Source: CAVVXX01 sp963707975
GTDB taxonomy: Bacteria > Pseudomonadota > Alphaproteobacteria > Micropepsales > Micropepsaceae
Assembly: GCA_963707975.1 (NCBI GenBank)
Contig: OY970177.1
Span: 1,240,001 to 1,304,000 of the forward strand
Length of the DNA stretch: 64,000 bases
Direction of reading: 5' to 3'
How positions within the stretch are numbered: position 1 is the first letter of the stretch; every line of letters begins with the position of its first letter. Below, piece after piece: positions 16,250-25,107 of the stretch. The notes below the pieces were generated by a model. It ran no database searches and was not told the DNA's origin. It was given only the letters and a program-made list of their open reading frames with translations. A program made the translations under genes and the position numbers.

Positions 16250-16780
16250 ATGGCTATCTATGCGCTGGGCGATTTCAAGCCGGAGTTGCCCGCGCCCGGC
16301 GAATATTGGCTGGCGCCCACCGCCACGCTGATCGGTCGCGTGCGGCTCGCCAAAGGCGTGAGCGTCTGGTGGGGCACGGTGCTGCGTGGCGACAATGAGT
16401 GGATCAGCGTGGGCGAGAACACCAACATCCAGGATAATTGCGTCCTACATACCGATCCGGGGCTGGAACTTACCATCGGCGCCAATGTCACGGTGGGCCA
16501 CAATGTGGTGGTGCACGGCGCTCAAGTCGGCGACAATTCGCTGATCGGTATGGGCTCGGTGCTGCTTAACCGCTCGCGCGTCGGCACGAACTGCATCGTG
16601 GCCGCGCACACGCTGATTGCCGAGAACAAGGAGTTTCCTGACAACTCGCTTATCATGGGCTCGCCTGGCCGGCTGGTGCGGACGGTGAGCGAGCAGGAGG
16701 CCGCGATGATCGCGCTTTCAGCCGCGCATTACGCCGAAAACTGGAAGCCTTTCGCGCGTGGATTAAAGAAGCTGGACTAG
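16250..16780 (+). CDS. Gamma-type carbonic anhydrase-like hexapeptide protein
   Basis: Left-handed beta-helix protein of 176 residues with hexapeptide repeats: ATLIGRVRLAKGVSVWWGTVLRGD, ISVGENTNIQDNCVLHTDPG, ANVTVGHNVVVHGAQVGDNSLIGMGSVLL. The metal-ligand histidines of the gamma carbonic anhydrase family (H in VLHTD, and HNVVVH) are present. It belongs to the YrdA/PaaY group, whose members bind metal; hydration of CO2 is not guaranteed. Start ATG at 16250 (MAIYALGDF) is preferred over the longer frame at 16163. It ends with a 4-base overlap with the convergent GYF_2 protein gene. Confidence 0.9.
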   Translation: MAIYALGDFKPELPAPGEYWLAPTATLIGRVRLAKGVSVWWGTVLRGDNEWISVGENTNIQDNCVLHTDPGLELTIGANVTVGHNVVVHGAQVGDNSLIGMGSVLLNRSRVGTNCIVAAHTLIAENKEFPDNSLIMGSPGRLVRTVSEQEAAMIALSAAHYAENWKPFARGLKKLD

Positions 16781-17337
16781 GATGTCTTCTGCCAGATGCG
16801 GCGGATTTTCACATCCGCTTCCGGGCCAAAATTGAACCACGCCGATTTGCCGCGTGTGGCGTCGATCACAAACAGCGAATCGTTCTTGCCCAATTCCTGC
16901 ACCAGCCGGTTGCGCACGGCGTTGGCGGTTTCCGTCGTCGAGACGATCCACACATTGGGCAGGAGTTTATAGGCGGGGCCGAGATCGAGAATGGACTTCT
17001 CGAAATTGCCGCTTATGCGCGATCTCATGTCATAGAAGATGGCGATCTGCGCGCGTGGGACGACGGTCTCGTACTCGGCGGCGTTTCCGTTTATCGCTGG
17101 CGCTGCTGGCGCCGCTGCCGCAGGCTCCACGGCCGGTGCCGAAGGCTTCGCGAAATTGACACCAAACAGGCTCGCGAATTCCGGTTCGTCATTCGCTTCG
17201 TGCCAATCCGTGGTGCCTTCGCGAGCAACGAGGGACTGCGCGGACAAACGCCCTTCGCCGGCGAAGGCGCGCATGCGCTCCGACGTGTAGGGGCCGTACA
17301 CCCTTCCGCCAACGTTAATAGTCCACGCGCCAATCAT
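16777..17337 (-). CDS. GYF_2 (DUF4339) domain protein
   Basis: Protein of 186 residues. The N-terminal region AWTINVGGRVYGPYTSERMRAFAGEGRLSAQSLVAREGTTDW is a GYF_2 (DUF4339) domain, a small module thought to bind proline-rich peptides. After an Ala/Pro linker (APAVEPAAAAPAAPAI) comes a second region with ETVVPRAQIAIFYDMRS, AYKLLPNVWIVSTTETANAVRNRLVQEL and SLFVIDATRGKSAWFNFGPEADVKIRRIW, which I do not recognise. Likely cytoplasmic; no transmembrane segment. Convergent with the carbonic-anhydrase-like gene. Confidence 0.82.
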   Translation of the reverse strand: MIGAWTINVGGRVYGPYTSERMRAFAGEGRLSAQSLVAREGTTDWHEANDEPEFASLFGVNFAKPSAPAVEPAAAAPAAPAINGNAAEYETVVPRAQIAIFYDMRSRISGNFEKSILDLGPAYKLLPNVWIVSTTETANAVRNRLVQELGKNDSLFVIDATRGKSAWFNFGPEADVKIRRIWQKTS

Positions 17338-17615
17338 AGGCGCAGACCCTCCGCAAACTGCATGCCAAGCTAGGTTGAAATGGTTACCGAGCCCTTGCGG
17401 GGGCGGGCGCGCGCTTCGATCCGGTTAAGAAGCCGCTAGTAATTTTAACTATCGATAAGGAACCGGGCTTTCCGCCTGCCGGTCCACGAGACTTGCATTA
17501 CAGATCGTTTATTTCGCGCGTGGCCGCGCTGAACCGTGATGTCCTGAGAATGACGCGTTGCGGGCGTGTGCCGCACGTCGCTAAGGTGGCTGCGGGGATA
17601 TCTCAAGAGGCCAAA

Positions 17616-20273
17616 ATGATCCGCCGCCTTGGCGCGTTGGGCGCCCTTTTTGCCGTTTGCTTACTCGCCACAGCCGTAAGTGCCGCGGATATTCCCCTGG
17701 GCAAGCTCCCGGCGGTTGTAACGCCTACGCATTACACCCTCGACTTCGCCATCGCGCCCAAAATGGACCGCTTTTCGGGGCGCACCGAAATCGCCGTGAC
17801 GTTCGCAGCGCCCGCGCGCGCGATTTACCTTGACGGCCAAGATCTTCATGTCAGCGAAGCCTCGGTGGTATTGCCAAGCGGCGCCAGAATTCCGGCGACG
17901 TACAAACAGGTGCACGAATCCGGCGTGGCCGAGCTCAGTTTCTCGCGCGAAGTGCCGGCTGGCGCGGCCAAGCTGGTTATCGTTTACGACGCGCCGTTCG
18001 GCGCTTCGCTCGCCGGACTCTACAAAGTGGTCTCGCGGGGAGAGGCCTATGCCTTCACCCAGTTCGAGGCGATTGACGCGCGGCGCGCCTTTCCCTCATT
18101 CGACGAGCCGGGCTTCAAGACGCCGTTCGACATCAGCGTCACCGCGCCCGGCGACGACAAGGTAGTGGGCAATACGCCGATCACGAGCACCGCGCCCGCC
18201 TACGGCGGCATGACCAAGAGCGTGTTCGAAACCACCAAGCCCTTGCCCACCTACCTAGTGGCGCTGGCCGTGGGGCCGCTCGACATCGTGGATGCGGGAG
18301 ACATTCCCGCCAACCAATACCGCGATCACCCGCTGCACTTGCGCGGCGTCACCACCAAAGGCATGGGGTCGAAGATGCGTTACGCGCTGTCGCTCACTCC
18401 CGCCGTCATCACCGCGCTCGAAAACGAATTCGAACTGCCTTTCCCCTATCAGAAGCTCGACATATTGGCGGTGCCGGATTTCGCCGCCGGCGCGATGGAG
18501 AATGCAGGCGCCGTCACCTTCCGCGAGCAGCTTCTTCTGATGGACGATAACGCGCCACTCGACCAGAAGCGCGCGAGCCTGACCGTGCAGGCGCACGAAC
18601 TCACCCATCAATGGTTCGGCGATCTGGTGACGCCCGCCTGGTGGGACGATATCTGGCTCAACGAATCCTTCGCCACCTGGAACGAATACAAGATTTCCCA
18701 GATCGTGAAGCCTGACCAGGAATTCAGCCGCGCCACACTGGCAAGCGGACTAAACGTCATGTCTCTCGACGAGCTACCCTCGGCCAGGCAAATCCATCAG
18801 CCGGTCAACGGCCCGGACGATATCGACAACGCCTTCGACAACATCACCTATTCCAAGGGCGGCGCGGTGCTTTCGATGTTCGAAAGTTATGTGGGCGAAA
18901 AGGAATGGCTGAAGGGCATTCACGCCTACCTGAAGAAATATTCTTATGCCAACGCCACCGCGCATGATTTCATTTCGACCATCGCGGACACCACCGGGCA
19001 CCCTGAAATCGTCCAGGCCTTCGACAGTTTCATCGATCAGCCGCACATCCCGCTGATGAAAACAGATGTGCAATGCGGCCGCGGCAAAACCACGGCCTCG
19101 GTCGCCGAGGCGACCTACAAGGCGATTGGCGTCAGCCTGCCGGATGGTTCCTGGAACGTGCCCATGTGTCTTGAGGCGGGTAAGAACAATTTCTGCAAAC
19201 TGGTGACGCCTGCGCCCGCAAAAATATCGCTTGGCGCTTCATGCACGGCCTCCGTGTTTCCCAACGCCAAGGGCGCGGGCTATTACCGCTTCACGCTGGA
19301 TGAGCCGCATTGGGCGATGCTGATCAAGGGCGCGGGAAAAATGGACCCGGCCGATCAGCTGACCCTGTTCGAAAATCTCTATGCCGCCTTGCGCGCGGGG
19401 CTTGCGCCGGCGAGCGATCTGTTTGCGGCCGTTCATGCAATGGCGCCCTCTGCGCAATGGGACCTGATTGGCGACATCGCGGAAGCGTTTAACAGCCTGC
19501 GCGTGAAAATCCTGCCCGCAGACGAATTGCCCGCCTATCGCGCCTTCGTGCGCGACAATTTCGCGCCGAGGCTGCAGGCGATTGGCTTGCAGGCGAAGCC
19601 GGGCGAGGCGCCCGCCACGGCTTTGGCGCGTGAGCGCCTGGTAACGCTGCTGGCGGAAGAAGGGCGCGATCCGGCGTTGCTGGAAGCGCTCTCCAAGGCG
19701 GCGCACACCTATATGGAGTCCAACGGCAAGGAAATGGGCGGCCTGCCGCCTGATCTGATCCGCGAGGCGCTGCGCGCGGGCGCCATTTCAGGCGGGGCGG
19801 CTTACATGGACACGGTGATAGACGCCTACAAGAAATCGGACGACGAGTTCTTTTTCAACAGCGCGATCTATGCCGCAGCCGGTTCGGAGGACAGGGCTGC
19901 GATCGACAAATTCCTGGCCTTGGCGCTGACGCCCCAGGTGCGCACCGGCGATCTGCGTTATGTGCTGACCTATTTTTCGGCGGAACCCGTGGCGCGCGCG
20001 CAATTGTGGCAATGGTTCAAAGCCAATTTCGACATGCTACTGAAGAGAGTTTCGCGCCGGGGCATGGGCCGGGTGCCGGGCATCATGGCTTCGTCGTGCA
20101 CTGCGTCGGACCGCAGTGAACTCGGCGCTTTCTTCACACCGAAAGCGAGCGAGCTCGAAGGCACGCACCGCACGCTGGCTGAAGCGGAAGAAACCATCGA
20201 CCGCTGCATCGCCTTCAAGCAGGCAAAGGGAGCCGAGGTTGCGTCCGCGCTGAAAGCGGCAGCAAAAAAATAA
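17616..20273 (+). CDS. Secreted M1-family metallopeptidase (aminopeptidase N-like)
   Basis: Zinc aminopeptidase of 885 residues with signal peptide MIRRLGALGALFAVCLLATAVSAAD. The catalytic domain has the exopeptidase motif GAMEN near residue 292 and the zinc site HELTHQW (residues 327 to 331) followed by the third ligand in NESFATWNEY. The N-terminal beta domain (VTPTHYTLDFAIAPKMDRFSG) and the C-terminal helical ERAP1-like half (IKGAGKMDPADQLTLFENLYAALRAG, ADELPAYRAFV) complete the full-length M1 architecture. It cleaves N-terminal residues from peptides in the periplasm or outside. The start is chosen at the signal peptide; an ATG at 17493 is also in frame. Single gene. Confidence 0.95.
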   Translation: MIRRLGALGALFAVCLLATAVSAADIPLGKLPAVVTPTHYTLDFAIAPKMDRFSGRTEIAVTFAAPARAIYLDGQDLHVSEASVVLPSGARIPATYKQVHESGVAELSFSREVPAGAAKLVIVYDAPFGASLAGLYKVVSRGEAYAFTQFEAIDARRAFPSFDEPGFKTPFDISVTAPGDDKVVGNTPITSTAPAYGGMTKSVFETTKPLPTYLVALAVGPLDIVDAGDIPANQYRDHPLHLRGVTTKGMGSKMRYALSLTPAVITALENEFELPFPYQKLDILAVPDFAAGAMENAGAVTFREQLLLMDDNAPLDQKRASLTVQAHELTHQWFGDLVTPAWWDDIWLNESFATWNEYKISQIVKPDQEFSRATLASGLNVMSLDELPSARQIHQPVNGPDDIDNAFDNITYSKGGAVLSMFESYVGEKEWLKGIHAYLKKYSYANATAHDFISTIADTTGHPEIVQAFDSFIDQPHIPLMKTDVQCGRGKTTASVAEATYKAIGVSLPDGSWNVPMCLEAGKNNFCKLVTPAPAKISLGASCTASVFPNAKGAGYYRFTLDEPHWAMLIKGAGKMDPADQLTLFENLYAALRAGLAPASDLFAAVHAMAPSAQWDLIGDIAEAFNSLRVKILPADELPAYRAFVRDNFAPRLQAIGLQAKPGEAPATALARERLVTLLAEEGRDPALLEALSKAAHTYMESNGKEMGGLPPDLIREALRAGAISGGAAYMDTVIDAYKKSDDEFFFNSAIYAAAGSEDRAAIDKFLALALTPQVRTGDLRYVLTYFSAEPVARAQLWQWFKANFDMLLKRVSRRGMGRVPGIMASSCTASDRSELGAFFTPKASELEGTHRTLAEAEETIDRCIAFKQAKGAEVASALKAAAKK

Positions 20274-20330
20274 CTCCGAACGCGGCAGCGCTAAAGCCGC
20301 TTCGATACCGCCGCCACGGTCAGCAAGACG

Positions 20331-20594
20331 TTATCTGATTCCAGTTTGCAGGCTGCGTCGCTGAAGGTCAGTAAGAAATTCCTGTTGCCGTTCGCGTTCT
20401 TTGTCCCAGGCGTACTGAGTACGGCATTGGGGTTTCTGTATCAGCAGGCCTTCATGCGTCATGTTGTGGCAGATGATCTTCTGTGAAGCAGGAACTGCCG
20501 AAGCCGGTTGCGATGCTACAGTCTGCTCTTCAGCGGCAGCGGCAGAGATCGACATAACAAGGCCGGAAACCAAGGCAAGAAACGAAATACGCAT
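20331..20594 (-). CDS. Small secreted protein of unknown function
   Basis: Protein of 87 residues with signal peptide MRISFLALVSGLVMSISAAAAEEQ. The mature part has two cysteines in KIICHNMTHEGLLIQKPQCRTQYAWDKERERQQE, ending in a basic helix DLQRRSLQTG. This cysteine spacing with a following W and basic/Gln helix is seen in short secreted proteins of sphingomonads and related alphaproteobacteria; function unknown. The ribosome binding site is GGGAGGAG just before the ATG. Orientation opposite to the peptidase gene; 56 bases separate their stops. Confidence 0.75.
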   Translation of the reverse strand: MRISFLALVSGLVMSISAAAAEEQTVASQPASAVPASQKIICHNMTHEGLLIQKPQCRTQYAWDKERERQQEFLTDLQRRSLQTGIR

Positions 20595-20682
20595 TTGAGC
20601 TCCTCCCGACTAAACGTCGTAAAGTGACTGTTTCAAAGAATCATGTGCAAGTATGGCGGAAAAAAGGCGGGGTGCTCTTTGA

Positions 20683-21501
20683 TTAGCGCGGCTTGCGGGC
20701 GGCCAGCATCAGCACGCCGGGTGTGAACATCAGAGTGCGTGGATCGCTTTCCGCCTTTTTCCAGATGGCGATAATGCGCGCGGCATCGTCAGCAGTCAGC
20801 TTCTTGAGCTCCACCAGCCGGTCGAGACTGTTTTTGATGAAGGCGGAAGGCCATTCCCAAAAATAATTGCCGGGCCTGGCGATATAGACTTCAGGCTCGG
20901 CCAGCGCCACCTCCAACCCCGCATCCATGGCTAGTCGCACCATGTCGAGGCCGATGTCGGGCTCGCCGCCTTCGTCGCGCCAGCTTTTCATGATGATGCC
21001 GACGAAGCGCTCGAACTCGACGTCGGCGGGCGCGAGCCGCCAGCCGCGGTAATCGTAATATTCCTGGCTCACCAGCGCGCCATCCGGCTTAAGCGCTTGC
21101 GCCATTTGGCGCATGATGCGTTCGGGCTCGCGCACGAAAGAATAAACCCAGCGGCACCAGATGAAATCGGCGCTGTTCTTCGGCCACATATCGTCAGTGA
21201 GTTCGGCTTCGATGATCTCGATGTTGGCGATGCGCAGGTTTTCGGCGCGGGCGCGCAAAACGTCGAGAAAGCGCCGCGAGCGGTCGATGGCGATGACGCG
21301 GCCCTTGGGCCCCACGATTTCGGCCAGGTCGATGGTCGCGTAACCCGGCCCGCAGCCGGCGTCGACCACGGTCGAACCCGCGGCGATGCCGGCACGCCGC
21401 CAGAATTTGAGCGCGGTGGGGCGCCACACGCGGTGCTGCAATCCCAGCCGGGCGATTTCGGCGTCGTTGGTACCCAGAATGTAATCGCGATCCTTGGTCA
21501 T
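20683..21501 (-). CDS. Class I SAM-dependent methyltransferase
   Basis: Protein of 272 residues. The SAM-binding Rossmann core has motif I VVDAGCGPGYATIDLAEI near residue 45, the acidic loop IAIDRSRRFLDVL, NIEIIEAELTD (motif II), and the segment SADFIWCRWVYSFVREPERIMRQM with KPDGALVSQEYYDY (motif III). Substrate unknown; the extended second half (FVGIIMKSWRDEGGEPDIGLDMVRLAMDAG) is a substrate-binding cap. Its neighbours (DUF2306, DUF1801) give no clue. Ends in LAARKPR. Length is standard for small-molecule methyltransferases. Confidence 0.9.
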   Translation of the reverse strand: MTKDRDYILGTNDAEIARLGLQHRVWRPTALKFWRRAGIAAGSTVVDAGCGPGYATIDLAEIVGPKGRVIAIDRSRRFLDVLRARAENLRIANIEIIEAELTDDMWPKNSADFIWCRWVYSFVREPERIMRQMAQALKPDGALVSQEYYDYRGWRLAPADVEFERFVGIIMKSWRDEGGEPDIGLDMVRLAMDAGLEVALAEPEVYIARPGNYFWEWPSAFIKNSLDRLVELKKLTADDAARIIAIWKKAESDPRTLMFTPGVLMLAARKPR

Positions 21502-21548
21502 GAGCGGACTATCTCAATAGGCTTGGGCATGCGCCACCCGGTTCTTGC

Positions 21549-21956
21549 TTAACCGCCGAAAACGACGCTGTGCATGATGCGTCCGGGCATGAAAGCGAGC
21601 GATCCTGCGATCAAAATGCCGCCGATATAAACGCCCAGCATGGCGGCACGGTGGCCTCTGATGTTGTGTTTTCTCGCATTGATGAGCGCGCTCACCACGC
21701 CGAACAGAGTCAATGCCACGAACAGATGAATCCAGGAAAAGCCGAGAAAGCCGTTGGGGTTGAGCTGGTGTATGAACAGCGCGGCGATCGAGGTGATCGT
21801 CATCAGCGTGAGGTAGATGTAGCCGGTGGCGCGATGATAGGGCGAACCCTTGGTGCTGAAGAAAATCTGATAAGTGCCGAGAATGAAGGCGGGGATAACC
21901 GTCGCCACATGAATCTGCACGGCAAGTGGCGCGTGCAGCAGTGGTTCGAAATCCAC
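21549..21956 (-). CDS. DUF2306 membrane protein
   Basis: Protein of 135 residues with four predicted membrane helices: ATVIPAFILGTYQIFF, TGYIYLTLMTITSIAALFI, SWIHLFVALTLFGVVSALI, and AAMLGVYIGGILIAGSLAFM. The histidines HVATVIPAFILG, PYHRATGY, WIHLF and RGHRAAMLG are conserved in the DUF2306 family, a four-helix group suspected of binding haem or a metal. Function unknown. Its stop is followed at once by the DUF1801 gene region (2-base gap), so the two probably share a transcript. Confidence 0.88.
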   Translation of the reverse strand: MDFEPLLHAPLAVQIHVATVIPAFILGTYQIFFSTKGSPYHRATGYIYLTLMTITSIAALFIHQLNPNGFLGFSWIHLFVALTLFGVVSALINARKHNIRGHRAAMLGVYIGGILIAGSLAFMPGRIMHSVVFGG

Positions 21957-21957
21957 A

Positions 21958-22377
21958 TCAGCCCCCGTATTTCTTCTTCATCGCGGCGAAAGTGCGCGCG
22001 ATGAGGTTTTCCAGCACGCGCGCGTCTACGTCTTCGAGGCGTTTGATGTACAGGCACGCCTTTCTGCTCTTGTGCTTGCCCAGTTTGGCGAAGAGCTTAT
22101 CGCGGCCTGGAAATTTTGCCATGAGATAAAGCGTCAGCGCGTCATTGCGCGGGCTGAAGCCGACGAGAGGCATATCGCCCTCACGCCCGCTGTCGTATTT
22201 GTAGTGATAACGCCCGTAGCCGACGATGGCGGGGCCCCACATCTCGGGTTTCAACCCCGTCACCTTCTTCATAAGGCTGGCCACTGCAACACTGTCCTTA
22301 CGGCGCGTTTCGTCCTTGATCGAGGCCAGGAATTTCGCAACGCTGGCGCCGGTTTTTTGCGTCTTGTTTTCCGCCAT
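21958..22377 (-). CDS. DUF1801 domain protein
   Basis: Cytoplasmic protein of 139 residues matching DUF1801 (YdhG-like): KFLASIKDETRRKDSVAVASLM, then WGPAIVGYGRYHYKYDSGREGDMPLVGFSPR, and the Lys-rich KSRKACLYIKRLEDVDARVLENLI. The central G-Y-G-x-Y and WGP residues are family signatures. Role unknown; relatives include FtsZ-associated and hypothetical proteins. It lies directly between sdhA (1-base gap upstream) and the DUF2306 gene, so it may be transcribed with the sdh operon. Confidence 0.85.
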   Translation of the reverse strand: MAENKTQKTGASVAKFLASIKDETRRKDSVAVASLMKKVTGLKPEMWGPAIVGYGRYHYKYDSGREGDMPLVGFSPRNDALTLYLMAKFPGRDKLFAKLGKHKSRKACLYIKRLEDVDARVLENLIARTFAAMKKKYGG

Positions 22378-22378
22378 A

Positions 22379-24166
22379 TCAGTAAACGCGCGCTTTTGGT
22401 GGAATGTATTCGACGTCGTTGGACAGCGTGAAATTGTGCACGGGGCGGTAGCCCAACCGCGTGGCGCCGGTCTTGGTGTCGAGCCACGCGTAGGTGTGCT
22501 TCATCCAGTTCTTGTCGTCGCGGTTGGGATAATCGTCGCGTGCGTGCGCGCCGCGGCTCTCGGTGCGGTTGGCGGCGCCATCCAGCGTGACAATGGCCTG
22601 CTCGATGAGGTTGGCGAACTCCAGCGTCTCCACCAGGTCGGTGTTCCAGATCATGCTGCGGTCGGAAACGCCGATTTCGGCCATGCCCTTGTACACGTCG
22701 CGCACCGATTTCTGGCCCTTTGCGAGGTTTTCCGCCGTGCGGAACACGCCTGCGTCCGCCTGCATGGCAAGCTGCATGGCGAGGCGCAATTGCGCGGTCG
22801 GCATTTTCCCCTTTGCATTGCGGAAGCGGTCGAGGCGAGAGAGCGCCGCGTCGCCCGCATCTTTGGCCAGATCCGCGTGTTTTTCGTTCGGCTTGATGCT
22901 GTCGGCCGCGCGGGCACCCGCCGCCTTGCCAAACACCATCAAATCGATCAGTGAGTTCGAGCCGAGGCGGTTGGCGCCGTGCACCGATACGCAGGCTGCC
23001 TCGCCCACCGCGAACAGACCCGGCACCACGGTTTCGGGATTGCCGTTCGCTTCCGTCAGCGCCTCGCCGTGATAATTCGTCGGTACACCGCCCATGTTGT
23101 AGTGCACTGTGGGAATGACGGGGATGGGCTCCTTGGTGACGTCCACGCCCGCGAAAATGCGCGCGGATTCCGCGATGCCGGGCAGGCGTTCGTGAATGAT
23201 TTTCGGATCTAGATGGGAAAGGTTGAGCAGCACGTAATCTTTTTTTGGCCCGCAGCCGCGCCCCTCCTTGATTTCGATGGTGATGGCGCGGCTCACCACG
23301 TCGCGCGAGGCCAAATCTTTCGCATGCGGCGCATAGCGCTCCATGAAGCGCTCGCCCTTGGAATTGGTGAGATAACCGCCTTCGGCGCGCACGCCTTCGC
23401 TGATCAGCATGCCCGCGCCATAAACGCCGGTGGGATGAATTTGCACGAACTCCATGTCCTGCAGCGGCAGGCCGGCGCGCAGCACCATGGCGTTGCCGTC
23501 GCCCGTCTGCGTGTGCGCGCCGGTGCAGGAGAAATAGACGCGGCCGTAACCGCCTGTCGCCAGAATGACGCGATGGGCGCGGAAGCGGTGAATGGTGCCG
23601 TCGTCCAGGCACCACGCCATCAGGCCGCGGCAGATGCCGTCCTCCATGATGAAATCGAGCGCGAAATATTCGATGAAGAAATTCACGTCGTGGCGCAGGC
23701 ATTGGCCATAGAGCGTGTGCAGCATGGCATGGCCGGTGCGATCGGCCGCAGCGCAGGTGCGATAGGCCGTGCCCTGGCCGTAATTGGTGGTCATGCCGCC
23801 GAAGGTGCGCTGATAGATTTTGCCGTTCTCGGTGCGGCTAAACGGCATGCCGAAATGCTCGAGCTCGTACACGGCTTCCGGCGCGTTGCGGCAGAGATAT
23901 TCAATGGCGTCCTGGTCGCCCAGCCAGTCCGAGCCTTTCACCGTATCGTACATGTGCCAGCGCCAATCATCCGCGCCCATGTTGCCGAGAGCGGCGGCAA
24001 TGCCGCCCTGCGCCGCCACCGTATGGCTGCGGGTGGGAAACACCTTGGTAACGCAGGCGACCCTCAGGCCCTGATGCGCGGCTTCAAGAGTAGCGCGCAG
24101 GCCCGAGCCGCCGGCGCCCACCACCACGACGTCGAAAGAGTGATCGATGATCGGATAGGCGGTCAT
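22379..24166 (-). CDS. sdhA: Succinate dehydrogenase flavoprotein subunit SdhA
   Basis: Catalytic subunit of complex II, 595 residues. FAD-binding motif VVVVGAGGSGLRATLEAA near residue 13 is followed by TRSHTVAAQGGIAAALGN, where the histidine is the covalent FAD attachment site. The substrate region HPTGVYGAGMLISEGVRAEGGYL, RGAHARDDYPNRDDKNWMKH and the closing FTLSNDVEYIPPKARVY are all canonical. It oxidises succinate to fumarate on the cytosolic face of the inner membrane. The gene overlaps sdhD by 4 bases in an sdhC-sdhD-sdhA operon that, unusually, is not followed by sdhB. Confidence 0.97.
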   Translation of the reverse strand: MTAYPIIDHSFDVVVVGAGGSGLRATLEAAHQGLRVACVTKVFPTRSHTVAAQGGIAAALGNMGADDWRWHMYDTVKGSDWLGDQDAIEYLCRNAPEAVYELEHFGMPFSRTENGKIYQRTFGGMTTNYGQGTAYRTCAAADRTGHAMLHTLYGQCLRHDVNFFIEYFALDFIMEDGICRGLMAWCLDDGTIHRFRAHRVILATGGYGRVYFSCTGAHTQTGDGNAMVLRAGLPLQDMEFVQIHPTGVYGAGMLISEGVRAEGGYLTNSKGERFMERYAPHAKDLASRDVVSRAITIEIKEGRGCGPKKDYVLLNLSHLDPKIIHERLPGIAESARIFAGVDVTKEPIPVIPTVHYNMGGVPTNYHGEALTEANGNPETVVPGLFAVGEAACVSVHGANRLGSNSLIDLMVFGKAAGARAADSIKPNEKHADLAKDAGDAALSRLDRFRNAKGKMPTAQLRLAMQLAMQADAGVFRTAENLAKGQKSVRDVYKGMAEIGVSDRSMIWNTDLVETLEFANLIEQAIVTLDGAANRTESRGAHARDDYPNRDDKNWMKHTYAWLDTKTGATRLGYRPVHNFTLSNDVEYIPPKARVY

Positions 24167-24543
24167 GACGGTGCAAAGGCGATTTTAAGGAGAGCGAAAA
24201 CAACTGCCACGGCAACAGCAATGCAAAAGAATTTGTTCAGGATGACAAATGCGATTTTGACGCCGCCGTGAAAATAATCCTCGATGATCACCTGTGCGCC
24301 GATCATGAAATGATAAAGCGCGGCGCCAATAAACAACAGCATCAGCACCGTGTTCACGGGCCAGGCAAGAAATGCCAGAACGTCCGTCTGCTCAGCGCCC
24401 ACCAGATGCAGCGCCGACCACACAAACCAGATGCCGAGCGGCACCAGCGCCACGGCGGTCAGGCGCTGATGCCAGAACTCCCTGGTGCCCGCTTTGGCGG
24501 AACCCAATCCTTCGACCCGATTAAGCGGCATTTGCAGGCTCAT
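24163..24543 (-). CDS. sdhD: Succinate dehydrogenase membrane anchor SdhD
   Basis: Hydrophobic subunit of 126 residues that anchors complex II and binds haem b and quinone with SdhC. Residues TREFWHQRLTAVALVPLGIWFVW carry the family R-x2-A start, and HFMIGAQVIIEDYFHGG the second-helix signature with the quinone-site H and DY. Three membrane helices. Start ATG at 24543 overlaps the stop of sdhC by 4 bases. The longer open frame to 24717 is antisense-like and rejected. Confidence 0.92.
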   Translation of the reverse strand: MSLQMPLNRVEGLGSAKAGTREFWHQRLTAVALVPLGIWFVWSALHLVGAEQTDVLAFLAWPVNTVLMLLFIGAALYHFMIGAQVIIEDYFHGGVKIAFVILNKFFCIAVAVAVVFALLKIAFAPS

Positions 24544-24962
24544 GAATAACCCCGCGTCTTCGCCATATAGCCGAGTGCGAATACCGCAACGGCGATGACG
24601 ACAGACAACACATAAACCAGCGCGCCTGTGCGGAAGGCAGTCTTCACCGCGAAGCCGTAGCCCACATCCCAGAAGAGATGCCGGATGCCGTTCAGCGTGT
24701 GGAAAGCGAGCGCCCATACGAACAGGAACAGCACGGCCTCGCCGATGGGGCTGCCGGCCACGCGCGCGAACACATCATAAGCATCAGGGCCATAGGCTGC
24801 CGCGATGATCCACCAGGCCAGCACCAGCACGCCCAATTTCATGAACATACCGGTGGCACGGTGGGTGATCGACGCCGCCATGGTCACGTTCCAGCGCCAG
24901 ATTTGCAGATGCGGCGAAAGCGGGCGCGGTCTCGCTGCCGTCTGTTTTGTCCCCGAATCCAT
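24540..24962 (-). CDS. sdhC: Succinate dehydrogenase cytochrome b556 subunit SdhC
   Basis: Membrane subunit of 140 residues. RPLSPHLQIWRW is the classic SdhC N-terminal motif; MAASITHRATGMFMKLG, then WALAFHTLNGIRHLFWDVGY provide the haem-ligand histidine and quinone-site residues. Three membrane helices (ending with YVLSVVIAVAVFALGY). First gene of the sdhC-D-A operon. The start at 24962 (MDSGTKQTA) is the last in-frame ATG before the conserved motif. The 145-base gap upstream is shared with the divergent rpe gene and must hold promoters for both. Confidence 0.93.
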   Translation of the reverse strand: MDSGTKQTAARPRPLSPHLQIWRWNVTMAASITHRATGMFMKLGVLVLAWWIIAAAYGPDAYDVFARVAGSPIGEAVLFLFVWALAFHTLNGIRHLFWDVGYGFAVKTAFRTGALVYVLSVVIAVAVFALGYMAKTRGYS

Positions 24963-25107
24963 GGAAATAACCGCGTGTTTGACGGGCCAAAGTGTAGGGA
25001 GCGCGACTTCCAAGTCAACTCGCGCTGCCGATTCGCCGCATGAGCGCGAACGCCGCGTCCGCGCCATAACCTTGTACGAACGCGGCGAATCCTGCACAAG
25101 TCAGGTG

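Noticed and set aside
22269..23702. 477-codon frame overlapping sdhA
   Set aside because: Same strand, different frame from sdhA; composition is Arg/His/Pro rich and it lacks the flavoprotein motifs.
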